Part shown: in pieces, positions 45,301 through 57,562 of the stretch | How positions within the stretch are numbered: position 1 is the first letter of the stretch | How the letters are laid out: every line of letters begins with the position of its first letter | Source: Ceratobasidium sp. AG-K | Taxonomy: Eukaryota > Basidiomycota > Agaricomycetes > Cantharellales > Ceratobasidiaceae | Reading direction: 5' to 3' | Assembly: GCA_037039685.1 (NCBI GenBank) | Contig: JAWNGF010000006.1 | Span: 2,666,001 to 2,730,000 of the forward strand | DNA: 64,000 bases | Notes under the pieces: model-generated | The model's database searches: none | What the model saw: the letters and a program-made list of their open reading frames with translations, nothing else | Told to the model about the DNA's origin: nothing | Made by a program: the position numbers and the translations under genes

Positions 45301-47083
45301 CACAGGGTCTCGGGATGGGATGGTGCGAGTATGGGACTCACGTACTTGCGCTGCTGTTTTGAAACCACTCCAAGGGCACTCTAGTATTGTTACATCCATC
45401 GCGTTCTCCCGCAGTAGTCAACGTATCGCCTCAGGATCTGTAGACGCAACAGTCCGGGTATGGGATGCAACCACCGGCGTTGCTGCTTTAGAGCCACTCA
45501 AGGGGCACAGGGCCGCGGTTATGTCTGTTGAATTCTCTCCTGACGACCAGCGCATCGCTTCTGGGTCCATGGATAGGGAAATACGCCTGTGGGACGCATC
45601 GACTGGCGCTGCTGTCGGAAATCCCCTCCTAGGCCATACCGACTGGGTGACATCAGTCGCGTTTTCTCCAGATGGCCAACGTCTCGCTTCCGGGTCGGAC
45701 GATAAAACAGTGCGTTTGTGGGATGAATTGGACGGTGGCAGCGTTTCGAAAGCCTTAATAGGGCACTCCGGTATTGTGACATCGGTCGTCTTTTCGCCCG
45801 ACGGCCAGCGTATTGCATCAAGCTCGGTTGACATGTCCGTAAGATTGTGGAATGTGGAGGACGGTACAGCTGTCTTCAACCCGTTCCTCGGACACTCTAG
45901 AACTGTAACGTCAGTCGCATTTTCCCCCGATGGAAAGTTTATTGCCTCTGGCTCCGTGGACAAGACGGTCAGAATCTGGGACGGGCTCACCGGTGCCGCC
46001 ATCCTAAATCCTCTCCAAGGTCATTCTGGAATCGTTACCACCGTCAGGTTTTCCTCCGACGGCCAACGCATAGCATCTAGCTCATTTGACGAGACAGTAC
46101 GGGTGTGGGATGGGCTTGCAACAACAAATAATGTTCCTCGTCCGCTCCAAGGACACTCACACGCTGTGACTGCTGTCGCATTCTCCCCCAATGGTCAGCT
46201 CATTGCTTCAGGCTCAGTCGACATGACTGTGAGGATCTGGGATGGGCATACAGGGACTCCCGTCCTGGAGCCGCTTCAAGGTCACTCTAAGACCGTGAGG
46301 TCGGTAGCGTTTTCTCCCGACAATAATCGCATAGTATCTGGCTCTGCAGACATGACGCTGCGGGTATGGGATATAAACACCGGAGCTATCGTCCTTAAAC
46401 CTTTCAAAGGACACCTCGACATTGTAACATCGGTAGTTTATTCGCCCGACGGCAGGCGCATTGCCTCAGGATCCGTTGACATGTCAGTGAGGATATGGGA
46501 CGAAATCACTGGAATTGCGGTCTTCGCTCCGCTACAGGGACATACCAACACTGTCACGTCCATTGCCTTTTCCCCTAGCGGCAAGTACATTGTCTCGGGC
46601 TCTGTAGATCGGACCGTGAGAATCTGGGATGCCCAGACGGGCGTGGCATTTCTAGGTCCACTTCGAGGTCATTTCAACACGATAAGAGCCGTTGCGTTTT
46701 CCCTCGATGGCCAATGTATTTTTTCGGGATCTGTGGACATGAGTATAAGGGGATGGGATGCAGAAACCGGCACTGGAGTCTTCGCTATCGATGCGGGTCG
46801 TCCCCATACTGATCGGGTCTTGTCTGTCGCGTTCTCCCCTGACGGTCACACTGTTGTTTTGGGCTCGGCAGACAAGTCGATACTTGTGCGGCACTCCGAA
46901 ACCGGCGTTCCAACTCAAAGTCCACTCCAAGGTCATTCCAGGCCGGCGACAGCCTTGGCGCTTTCCTCAGATGGCAAACGCATTGTATCAGGCTCAAACG
47001 ATGCGACAGTACGAATATGGGCTACCTCCACTTCCACTTCCACTCCCAACCCCCCAACATCCGAACATCGTCAAATTTTATAG
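42330..47083 (+). CDS. NACHT-WD40 STAND (NLR-like) protein
   Basis: Exons that fit in phase are 42653-42787, 42846-42896, 42959-43154, 43217-43360, 43422-44968 and 45017-47083. Upstream exons are unresolved, but 42330-42610 encodes a C2-like piece (DDIIELRVYEVHRFRRRVRT; ALFHARSG). Next comes a helical region (LHPAAEVTLGLCIQAWE, ARAFVSSAAQDQVNNFLERF). The NACHT domain has Walker A GLAGCGKS (about 43.57 kb) and Walker B VMVVDALDEC. A winged-helix-like region follows, with VLHKSFIDYMLERCP. Fourteen WD40 repeats of 43 residues (45.24-47.03 kb) then form probably two seven-blade propellers. The apparent TAG at 45014 falls in a 48-bp phase-0 intron (44969-45016). Such proteins act as ATP-switch sensors in fungal self/non-self recognition and cell death, with the repeats as ligand surface. 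The partner here is unknown. The C-terminal tail is frameshifted (see 47030-47337). Confidence 0.85.
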
Positions 47084-47337
47084 ATCTTCCACTACCCATA
47101 TCTGCTGCACATGTTTTGGGTCATCAGCTGTCGTCCACCTATGAAGGCTGGGTCCTGGACCGCAATGGCAAACCCATGCTATGGTTGCCGGACATATATC
47201 GAAGACGGAGTCCTGACCATTCCATGTTTGCAATATCAAAAGACCCCTCCACTCATCCCGTTTCATTTGATTTTAGCAAGTTCAAGTATGGCGCAGAGTG
47301 GGCCGCCGTTCGGAATCACGATGGTATTGACGCTTAA
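47030..47337 (+). pseudogene. Out-of-frame C-terminal tail of the NACHT-WD40 gene
   Basis: After the last WD repeat a run of six C near 47045 precedes a stop at 47081-47083. In the next frame a typical tail for this group continues to 47337 (EGWVLDRNGKPMLWLPDIYRR, FDFSKFKYGAEW). One more C would join the two. Either the gene lost one base, or the assembly did. Confidence 0.6.
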
Positions 47338-48620
47338 AGTTTTTTTGTCGAGCTGATTTACCTTGGCTCGGTGGTGCACGATGTATATAACGCATATATG
47401 CTAGCAAAATTTGTGGTTTGGGCTTAAGGCATCCATTGGTGTAGGGTTCAGAGAAGACGCAATAAATTCCTGCAAACACATAATTTTTGGAAGCCGAAGC
47501 ACTGTTCCCCCGGGATTAGAGTGTTGTTAATGTAGTAGAACTACACTTGGAATCGGTGAGTTTCAATCAACACGTTTCGTTTAGGCGAGAAAGTACTATT
47601 GTGCTGCTATTCTATCCTAAAGTACGCGCAGACGTCTTTGCATCCCCATTTTCCAAAGCGTCCTTCAACTGTAGCTGCACTTCTGTAGTTATGCGCAAGG
47701 AAACTAGGTAGAGCAATGGAAAGCTAGGCAATTTGCAGTATAGTCAACACCGTTTACGCTAGATAGCCAATGGATATGACCAACATGTCGAATGATACGC
47801 TTATAATCACGATGGTTGAATGATGAGTTAGTATTGAGGCCCATGTATGAGTGTTAGTTACCAAGTACTACGGGCTCATGTACGTGCGCAGGTTGCGTTT
47901 GCTTCCGGAAGCCCAAGGCAAGCGTTGGTGAGGCAAGTGTAGTCTCGGATTACCACAATGAATCACGCGTGGCGTAGGGTAGTGTTGTAACTCGAGACTC
48001 TGATATAACTGCCCGCCCCTTAACCCTATGCTCCACGGGGACTAATGGCAAGCGTCGAGATGAGCGTGACTGTAGGTGTGGAGCTTAGGCGGAGCCGGCC
48101 GGCAAGCACAATGGATGTCATTGTCACTGCAGTACTAGAAATGTATTCATTTGAAGCGCATGGCAGATACGCGTAGCATCAGGCGACAGGTAAGTATAAA
48201 TCACATGTGTATAGCGAAGTAAAATGGCTGTAAGTGGTCAGCCCGATGTATTGGAAAGAATTCAAGAGCCGGGCTCGCCCGAGCGGGTGCGGCCGGAAAG
48301 GACCCTGAGATGAGGCCGCATGCTCCAGCTCTTGCCTTCCGCGTCCGTCCTCTGTATATCAGCCAACGGCGATTATCGCATCTGGGTTACATACCGCCAT
48401 AGTCCGGTGGTTATGACCCTTTCCCCAGGATCCGAATGTGGGCGATGATGTCCTGGTGGTCGAGGTTCGGCCCGGCTGGTTCTTGGACTGGGGTATATAT
48501 CTCGCACGACCCCAGCGGATGGAGGCATCATCACTCGGCGTTAAACACTTCCCCACTTTGAATTCCCGTTCAAACTCTTAACGGGCACTAACCTCCCTAT
48601 ATCTGTCCATCACTTGTATA
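47338..48620 (+). other. Spacer with upstream block of copy 4
   Basis: No gene is supported. GAGCGGGTGCGGCCGGAAAGGACCCTGAGA-type sequence starts near 48280. ACCGCCATAGTCCGGTGGTTATGACCC-type sequence starts near 48391. GGGTATATAT lies near 48491. The three match the blocks before copies 1-3. Confidence 0.55.
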
Positions 48621-49059
48621 ATGTCTGCCAGCCACTTTGCGCCACACCACTACCCTCTCCAGGGTGGACCAGTAACATACGCTCGAAGGAGTTTCATACC
48701 AGGGGTAAGTTATCTGTACTCGATCAGAAAATTGTGGATTAACTCACAAGCAACATTCGGTAGATGCTTCCTCTTTTGGGCGTTGTGTCTGTCGCAATTG
48801 GGGCGGGGGTCTACTTTGGATCGAGTGCCGCACAAAAGCAAAAGTCCGTAGATTGATTCCTTTTCTTTCCATTTTTGCTTATATATTATTTGCTATTAGG
48901 AACGAGGAGCGATGGCATTATGGCAGCCAACATTGGCTTCGCACAGCTACTGACCGGACCAACTGGGACGGCCCTGGCGGCGTACGTGAAATGCTCATGG
49001 CTGCGGGGAAGAGGGAATACGTCGAAGAGAGGGACAAGTTCATGCACATGGGAAATTGA
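48621..49059 (+). CDS. Small single-helix protein, paralogue 4
   Basis: Three exons, 48621-48704, 48764-48843 and 48900-49059, give 107 aa. It opens MSASHFAPHHYPLQGG. RRSFIPG precedes the helix MLPLLGVVSVAIGAGVYFG. The tail has HWLRTATDRTNWDGPGGVRE and ends in a charged segment (KREYVEERDKFMHMGN). The second donor is GTCCGT after a duplicated CAAAAG. This copy is separated from copy 3 by the NACHT-WD40 gene. It is the best-preserved copy together with copy 3. Confidence 0.75.
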
Positions 49060-49442
49060 GACGAACTGTTATGCGTACTAGATTCTGGTTTCGCTTGCGC
49101 TTTCGATGTATCATGTATTTGTATCACAGGTTTGGGATTTGGGTGGTTTCTCAATAAATATTGTAACACTTGATCGAGGACATTTGGTGAACTGCCGTAC
49201 CTGAAACAAATGATGCGATACAGTCCCTGTATATGGTTATTACACTCGCCCTAGACTGAGAACTGACCGCGAGTTGTCACTGATCACCGTGCCAATCAGG
49301 GAGCGATCACGTGATTCCATTGGAGACGCGCCTGCAGGTTGTTCCTGACCACCATTCCTTCACCACGTACTTCCACTGCCACGACTAACGAAACTAGCCC
49401 ACGGTGTCTGACTGACGAAATATATCAGAAGGTGAAATTAAA

Positions 49443-52400
49443 ATGAAGATTGAGGAACTGGTCATTGAGGGTGAGTACATTGCAGTTAGACACGTGTGGG
49501 GTGATCGTCAATTGTTATTCTGTCAGGCTTCAAGTCCTACCCGACTCGTACTACTATTCAGGGATGGGATCCCTCATTCAACGCGATTACAGGTCTAAAC
49601 GGGACGGGCAAATCGAATATTCTCGATGCTATTTCCTTTGTGCTGGGACTGACCGATTTCAAGGAGGTACGTTTTATCTTGACGGCCAGGGTATATGTTA
49701 GGCTCACGCCCCTACAGCTTCGAGCCTCCAACTGGCAAGAGCTCATCTACAAGAAGGGTGCGGCAGGTGTCACGAAGGCGAGCGTGACAATTGTCTTCAA
49801 CAACTCGGATCCTGCGACCGGTCCTGCAGGGATGCAGCAGTATAAGCAGATTACTGTTACTCGACAGGTAAACAAATGTGCTCGGATGTCGGTATAATGC
49901 TTATAGTTTCTAGATTGCCATCCCGAACAAGTCCAAATATCTGGTGAACGGACATGTCATGCAACAACAACACGTCCAGACGTTGTTCCAATCGGTGCAG
50001 CTGAACATCAACAACCCCAACTTCGTTATTCGACAGGGGAAAATCACCAAGGTATGTTATCGTGTCTTACGTCTGGGATTCCGTCTCTAATTGTCGCTTC
50101 TAGGTGTTGAATATGGGTCCGAGAGAAATTCTCGGCTTGATTGAGGAGGCGGCTGGAACACGTATGTACGAGGAAAAGAAAGAGAAGGCCCTTCGAACAA
50201 TCAGCAAAAAGGAGAAGAAAGTTGAGGATATTGAGTCGGTAAGTATATTATATTTCCCTCATTTTGTTTACTCATCAGTCTGCCGTAGCTTCTCGAGGAA
50301 GAGATCAACCCTAAACTCGCTCGCCTCCGAAAAGAAAAAGAATCCTACATAGCCTACACCAAAGCCGTGTCCGAATCCGAACGTCTTGGTCGAGTCGTGT
50401 CCGCCTTTCAATACACTGACTACAATGGCCGAATCCGCCAACGCCGTCAGGAGATCGATACCCAAACGCAACAAAAAGCTGACCTTGAACGGGCACGCAA
50501 AGACCGAACGAAGGAAAAATCGCGCGCCGAGGCTGAAGCTGAAGCGGTGGCTAGGAAACGTGACGAGGAGATACAAAAGGACGGAAAGATGAAGATGTTG
50601 GAGGAGGAAATGGCAAAGCACGAGAAAGAGGTGGCCAAGGTGCAGGCGCAGGTCGAGATTGTTGAAGGGGTTATTGAGGAGAACAGGCGGACGGTTGAGG
50701 AGGTTCAACAAGCGCTTACCAAAGTACGTTCGTATTGAATATTGTATCATCGTCCACTCTAACGGCGAGTAGACGAATGAGTCGTTGGAAGAGGCTCGAA
50801 CGACTGTGGCGGAAAAGAGCGCCGCCTTCAATACGGCCAAGGATGCCCATGCCGCGGCTCAACAATCACTCGCTACCGTTGAGGAACTTCAACAGACTCT
50901 CTCGGCTGGCCTTACTTCCGGAAATACGTCAGGGGGCTATCTCGGTGGAATAGCAGAAGCGAAAGCTCGTGCGGCAGCCGCTGGAACTGAAGCTGAACAG
51001 GCCAAGGTGCAGCTGGGTATGGCCCAAGGGGAGATGAAGGAGAAGGAGACCCGGATGAAGAGGATTGAGACCGAGGGACAGCAAGGGAAGGATGCACTGG
51101 CAAGGGGGCGGAAGGAGGTGGCAGAGCTGAGCGCCCAGCTGGGAAAATGCGGATGGAATCGGGAGATGAAGGAGGAAATGGACGGACAGATGAGGGCTGC
51201 TAGGGAAGCGATGAGCCGGGCGCGAGACGTAAGTCGAACGTTGTCTTTCCTAGAGCCGCGTTAACCCCGGTGAGCAGAAAGCCGAACAAATGCGCAACGG
51301 TCTCAGCAATCTGGACTTTTCCTACGTTGATCCTGTTCCCAATTTCGATCGCTCATCTGTCCTCGGCTATGTCGCCAACCTAGTGGAGCTCACCCCCGAG
51401 GATACCGAGAAATGGAGTACGGCGCTCGAAATCTGTGCCGGAGGGAAGCTCTACAATGTTGTCGTGCGGGACGAACGTGTCGGCTCCATGCTTCTCAAAC
51501 ACGGTCAACTGCGTAAACGAGTCACCCTTATCCCGCTGAACAAAATCGCCCCTTCTCGAACCGATCCTCAAAAAGTCGCGTACGCGAAGAAACTCGCACC
51601 GGGAAAAGTCCACCTGGCTATCGACCTGGTTCGGTTCCCACCTGCCGCGAAGAGTGCGATGGAGTTTGTCTTCGGCGATACCTTGATCTGTGCCGACGAC
51701 GAGACGGCTAAAAAAGTCACGTACGATCAGAACGTTCGAATGCGGAGCGTTACTGTGCACGGGAGTCTGTACGACCCGAGCGGAACGTTGAGTGGTGGTA
51801 GCGCGCCGTCTGGAGGCAGCGTCCTGAAGCGCGTACAAGAAGTCAAAGCATTCGAGGCCAAGGAACATGAGGCCCGAAGTATCGTTGACAAACTGCGAGC
51901 GCAGGAGGAATCATCGAGGGGCAAGATTGAGACGTGGGAGCGTTTGAGCCGCGAGTTGGAGCTCAAGACGCACCAAATCGGAGTGCTAGAAGCGCAAGTT
52001 GGGGGAAGCGATTCTAGCCGAGTAAGTCTCGGTTCCCATTTCATGCGTGGACGCTTAGTCTAATCTGCGCTCCCTGGTCGTTTAGTTGCATCGAGAGGTG
52101 GAGGAGCTCAAGCGAAACATAATGCAGCTCGATGCTACTATTGCTGGCGCCAAGGAGAGGAAGAAAGAAGCCGAAACCGAGGCGGCTAAGCTTGAGAAGG
52201 ATATGAAAGAATTTGGGCAGAATAAAGAATCGAAACTCAAGGAGCTTAAGGTCAGTTATCATCCAAGCACCCATAGCGATAGTATTGGTTGACAATTTGA
52301 TATGCTAGGCCGATATCGTCAAGAAGAGGTCTGATCTCACCAAAAAGAGCGCTAGATTCAAGGAGCTTCAGAAGGAACAGCAAGTAGCGCAGCTGGAACT

Positions 52401-53900
52401 TGGTACGCCGATCCGTGTCTATATGCGCGCCTTTCTGATAGCAGCTTTCAGAACAAATGGAGGCCGACATTGAGAAAGATGAAGAAGCCGTTGCCGCTGC
52501 AAAGGCCGCTGTCACCGAGAGCCAAGAGCAGATCAAAGGGTTAAAAGACAAACTCATCAAGGCGGAGGTACGTTACATCGTCCCTCTAATTGCAGCATGG
52601 CGAATTCCTGTTATATTTTTAGAAATCCCGGTCCGTCGTAGCGGCCAAATTGGACCAAGAAAAAGCGGCACTCAAGGCATACCAAAATCAACTTGACGCG
52701 CTTGCCAAGACGATCAATGCTATCACCGAATACATCGCTGAGACTGAGCTCAAAATCAAGACGGCCGAGCACGACCTATCGAATCTAAACAAGGAACGGG
52801 CAGCCTTGGAAACGCGTGTGGCGGAGCTGGAGAAACTGAATCCATGGTTCCAGGACGAGAAACAGTTTGTGGATTACATAATACGCGTTGGTAGTTATTG
52901 ACTCGGGACACCATTAGTAACTTCGGCAAGCCAAACAGTCCGTTCGATTTCGCCAGCATGGATATGCAGGATATCAAGGAGAAAGCCAAGAAAGCGGAGG
53001 AAGATTCCAAGGGGATGAAACGGAAAGTTAATTCGAAGGTCATGCATATGATTGAAGGGTGAGTGAAGCGCGCCGACATGCGTTTTCTAAGCTCAACCGC
53101 CCCGTTTACTAGCGTCGAAAAGAAGGACAAGGAGTTGCAAGAGAGGATTGCCATGGTTCAAAAGGACAAGCTCAAGATCGAGTCAACTATCCAGGAGCTT
53201 GACCGAGAAAAGATGGCGGCGCTTGAGAAGACCTGGACTAAAGTGAACGAGTAAGTAATCAATTCAGAGACCGTACTATCCTTGTAGGCGTTGTCTAATC
53301 CTATTCTAGACAATTCGGCCAAATCTTTGCCGAGCTTTTACCTAGCAACTTCGCCAAGCTTCAGCCCCCCGAGGGCAAGGAACTGACGGACGGCTTGGAG
53401 GTGAAAGTTCGTCTGGGTCAAGTGTGGAAGCAGAGCTTAACCGAACTCAGCGGTGGACAACGGTGCGTGTGGACTTGGCATACACCATTTCGTTCCCTGA
53501 CGTCTTGACACTGCAGTTCCCTTGTGGCGCTGTCGCTCATCATGGCGTTGCTTCAATTCAAACCCGCGCCAATGTATATCTTGGACGAGATCGACGCTGC
53601 GCTGGACTTGTCGCATACACAGCACATTGGCACTCTCTTTCGGAACCGATTCCGAGGCAGCCAATTCGTAGTCGTCAGCCTGAAGGAAGGGCTATTCACC
53701 AATGCCAATGTCCTTTTCAGGACACGCTTCCGTGATAATACTAGTATAGTCGAGGTAAGCGCCACCCCTAGCGATGTCGTGCTCCTGTGCTTATCGGGTT
53801 ATGGAAGCGAACTGCGCAGCGATCTACATCTGCTATGTACGCCGACCAGGCAGGAGCGCCAAACGGGCGCAGAGGCCAATCGTCAAGGCCTGTAGGTTAA
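49443..53900 (+). CDS. SMC2: Condensin subunit SMC2
   Basis: The 17 exons are 49443-49470, 49527-49666, 49718-49867, 49914-50051, 50104-50238, 50289-50723, 50773-51228, 51278-52021, 52086-52250, 52309-52402, 52452-52567, 52623-52864, 52918-53058, 53113-53250, 53310-53462, 53517-53754 and 53820-53900. All join in phase to 1197 aa, close to human and yeast SMC2. The N-terminal ATPase half has [14 protein letters not shown] and Walker [10 protein letters not shown] (Thr where Ser is common). Coiled coil follows (LARLRKEKE...). The hinge lies around [18 protein letters not shown] with [21 protein letters not shown] second coiled coil leads to PNSPFDF and the C-terminal half with signature LSGGQR and Walker [16 protein letters not shown]2 pairs with SMC4 in condensin, which compacts mitotic chromosomes using ATP. 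It is single-copy and intact here. Confidence 0.96.
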
Positions 53901-54274
53901 GGGCGGGCTTTACAGCACAGTATCTATGGGTTGACGTTTGGTTGTTAAATTATTCACTACTGCATGATGTAATCAAAAATGTAACTTAGATTGTCATTTG
54001 GGGTTTTATACCACCACGGGGCGTTTTCCTTTGTCCAATTCAGCCGGACCCCGAAGACCCTGTGCGTCGGACCAAGCTTGAGCGCTAAAAAAAGCTTATT
54101 GTATCGAATCAAACCCTTGAGCAGCCTTGTGCTTATGCTTCAGAATGATCCTCTCTAATTCTCGATGAATCCGTCCCTGACGCCAGTGCTGATCCTCACG
54201 TAAGCGTACCTTCCGCCTTAAAACCAAGGTGGCCCGCGAACGTCTGGATATTCCAGCCCCTGTTCAGCGGGACC
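53901..54274 (+). other. Intergenic stretch
   Basis: The 3' flank of SMC2. No gene is supported. An ATG at about 54167 followed by a GTAAGC donor might be a first exon of the next gene. Confidence 0.4.
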
Positions 54275-57200
54275 ATGACGCACTCATGGTACCACGCTTG
54301 CCCTGCACCATCTGAACATTTTACTGGCTACACCAAAGTGGTCACCCAGTTGGATACCAGTCTCCTTGATGGACTTCAACGACAGCACATCCATGTCCTT
54401 AGTGGTAGGAGCGGGGTAGGGAAAACCCAAGCTGCCTTGCAATACGCTAAAACGCGGAAAAAATTGTTAGTAGTGCGCTTGGCCACTGGATGTAACTGAC
54501 GTCGAATGGATATGATAGCTTTTCGGATATCATTTTCGTTGACGCATCTACCCCTGAGACCATAAAACGATCTTACGTCTCATTCATTACAAGCAAAAAC
54601 CGTGGTTCGACTCTGGCAGACTCATTGCAGTGGCTTGCTTCTTCTCGCAATAATCGCGCCGATTGGCTTATCATTTTTGATGGTGCAAATACGGTGGATC
54701 TCGAGATTCGAGGATTGCTACCATCTTGTGCCCACGGAAATGTTATTGTGACCACTCGAAGAAATAACCTACCTTCTCACTCCGAGTGGCCTCGTACGGA
54801 AAGTCGCATGTCTGGATTAAATCATGAAGACGCCGTAGCCCTGTTGGTGAAAGTTGCCAGGGGCGAAACCTTTTCCTGTTCTCAAAGCAAGCTGACTCTG
54901 GATCGAATCGCTCAGGTGCGCATAGGCTCGAAGCTACTACTGAAAACTAGCTGAGAAGAACGTAGGAAATGCATTGCCTACCATTTCCCCTTACCCTCGC
55001 AGGGGTGTATTTACGTCGAGGAGTTGTAGCCTTAGTGAATCCGGTCGGCTCTATTGTGAGTCCGTTGAGGCGCTATCCGCGGCCATGGGACCCGAGGAGC
55101 ATCCTTCGAAATCGAGATCAATCTCCCAATTGGCCTCCTCAGTTGTTCTCCGTGGTCTTAGCACCCATGCGACACATATTCTTGGGGTAATGGCGTTCAT
55201 GGAATATCAAAACCTGCCCGAGATAATATTTCAGCGCGCCGCTGTGAGACTTCCACATTACACTGCCACTCTGCCCCCCACAGACACGGAGGCCACGGTC
55301 GAGGAGTTTCTCAGTCAGCTACTCACTCCTCTCCTCACCGAGCATGGGTCCTGGAATGCGTCAGCATTCCATAGCCTCATGTCCGAACTCCTTGAATATC
55401 ACTTGCTGCATTACAATGAGCGGTCAATCTCATTCAACATGTCACCAATTTGTAGAAACTCAATTCTGGCGGCTCAGGACTTAGACCGAGAGTTTCTTTG
55501 TCGAGTCGCAACTCACCTTCTAGCCGTCTCTGTCGATTCAAGCATGAACACAGATTGCCAAGAACGGGTCTTCCGCCAGACAGTCGCACCGCATGTGGAT
55601 TGTGCCCTTCTGCAAGGGGAAAACATTAGCCTTGACGACGCAGTTAGGTTTGCGTTAGTTTACGCAGAAAACGACCAACTAGACGAAGCTGAGGTTCTGC
55701 AGTTGGAGGTCGTCGAATTCCGTAGACAGATACTTGGCGAGAACCACCCTCTCACTCTTGAAAGCATGGAGCAACTGGCAATAATCAACAAAAAACAAGG
55801 GAAATGGAGAGAAGATGACGACGATTCATCGCTTTCTGAGCAGGATAGTTTCTCAGCGCATATCTCCTATGAGCTTCGTCGGGTATGTTTTTTCAGCTCT
55901 TATTAATCCCATGTCTGTGTTTATTTGAAGGAACGTCAACAGCAACCTCGAGTCACCCGCAATCGTATATCTATTAGCCTTCACAGAATTACAGCCGCCA
56001 CGGTGCGTCTGAGGAGAGTCCAGTGTTAGCTTTGGCTATGGCTGATATGTATTGACTTGCATATAGCCGCTCGATGTTGTCGTCAAATACTTTACACTAG
56101 TGTCTCGGCTTCATGACTTGACCAGCGAGCTAAAGCCCCACTCGGCTGCCATGGCATCTTCTGGAGGTCAAGGAAATGTTTACCAAGCAGTGCTGATGGA
56201 CAACACCTCTGTGGCGATCAAGAGTATACGACATGATTGGGCAAAGCTCGAGAACAAGGTCACAAAGGTGGGCAAACTGGCAAATTCGTACCGATTGGGG
56301 GCTGATGCACACCGATTCAATAGTATGCCGCTCGTGAGATTGCAACCTGGACAAAACTTGTTCATCCAAACATTCTCGAGCTTCTTGGCCTTGCAATTTT
56401 CCAAGAGCAGCTCGTTATGGTCTCTCCTTGGATGCCTTGTGGAAACGTAGTGGAGTTTGCACGGCAGCATAATGGAAACCGTGGTTCCTTGGTAACTAAC
56501 GATTTATCCACTATTTTTGATCAATTGCGACGTTTCTGTATTGTCTAGTGCCTCCAGCTCTCGAGTGCTGTCGCCTACATGCATAGTCTGAACGTGGTAA
56601 GTAACGCGAATCAAGGTTAAGCTCTTGGCTAGAATATTCTATTGCAGATTCACGGCGATATCAAAGGTGTAAGTTGTGGTCCCAATCTTGCAGCCTTACT
56701 TTTGAGTTCGAAACCATTACTCATGCACTGTCTTTGCGGTTAGAGCAACGTTCTGGTCTCAGAGGATGGCGTTGTTAAATTGGCGGACTTCGGCTTAACC
56801 ATCATCCAAAACGCAACGTTGGATATATCCATCACTAACAGAGGAGGAGGGACAGTAAGATGGATGGTGCGTATCCGGAGAACCTGACTTTACTGCTGTA
56901 GTTAATTTAGATATATAAGGCCCCAGAACTGCTAATGGAAGACAGCGCGGTACGCTCTGAAGCAGCTGACATGTATGCGCTTGGCATGGTACGCGCCTTG
57001 TTAATTTAGCAGAGTTTGATAGAGAGACTGACCTTGTCAACCAACAGACCTTTCTGGTAAGCATATATGCGCAATAGGTAGACACCTTCCCCTTGATCAA
57101 GGTTTCGTGCAGGAAATCTATACTGGCCATAGGCCATATAAAGACACCAGGCATGACATCGCTGTAATGGCGATGATCGCCAGGCGTGAGGGTATCAAAC

Positions 57201-57334
57201 GCCCCGAAGAGCTATCTCCGCATGTAACGTATGGGAACCATGTGTGGGACATCCTCCAACAATGTTGGAAATGGAATCCGAAAGAACGTCCGACGGCGAG
57301 TCAGATAAAAGCCTTATTATACGAGATCGTGTAG
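54275..57334 (+). CDS. NB-ARC / TPR / TKL protein kinase fusion
   Basis: Exons are 54275-54465, 54519-54915, about 54966-55882, 55931-56002, 56067-56258, 56324-56491, 56549-56596, 56648-56668, 56744-56866, 56920-56988, 57048-57056 and 57113-57334. The front has CPAPSEHFTGY and P-loop SGRSGVGKTQ, then WLIIFDGAN and VIVTTRRNN (NB-ARC type). A helical region ends in a TPR-like unit (DEAEVLQLEVVEFRRQI). All later joints are phase 0 and lead into a kinase: GGQGNVYQAV, VAIKSI, HGDIKGSNVLV, LADFGL, RWMAPELL. HGD replaces HRD, as in many agaricomycete TKL kinases. One frame change at about 55.01-55.07 kb is unresolved (small intron or indel). It could act as an NLR-like receptor with a kinase output. 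Two adjacent genes remain possible. Confidence 0.72.
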
Positions 57335-57562
57335 TCATGGTATCGCTCATTTAGGAAGTTATTTTGATTTCGGACTTCAATGTACAGTATTAGACAATTG
57401 CAGTGAATTAACATCCGTATCCCGTCTTGATACAGGCTGCAGTCATTCTTGAAGATTTATTTGGGTAGGAACATACATTGAACAATAGCGATACATAAAA
57501 ACACAAAGTAATCGTAGGTGTCCCATGGGGATGCTTCCAAAAACAAACAGGTGTGAGCCCTC

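Noticed and set aside
45418..46002. Minus-strand ORF of 194 codons
   Set aside because: It is an antisense shadow of the WD40 repeats and shows the same periodicity.
45236..47030. Tandem DNA repeat or CRISPR-like array
   Set aside because: The 129-bp periodicity is the coding sequence of WD40 repeats.
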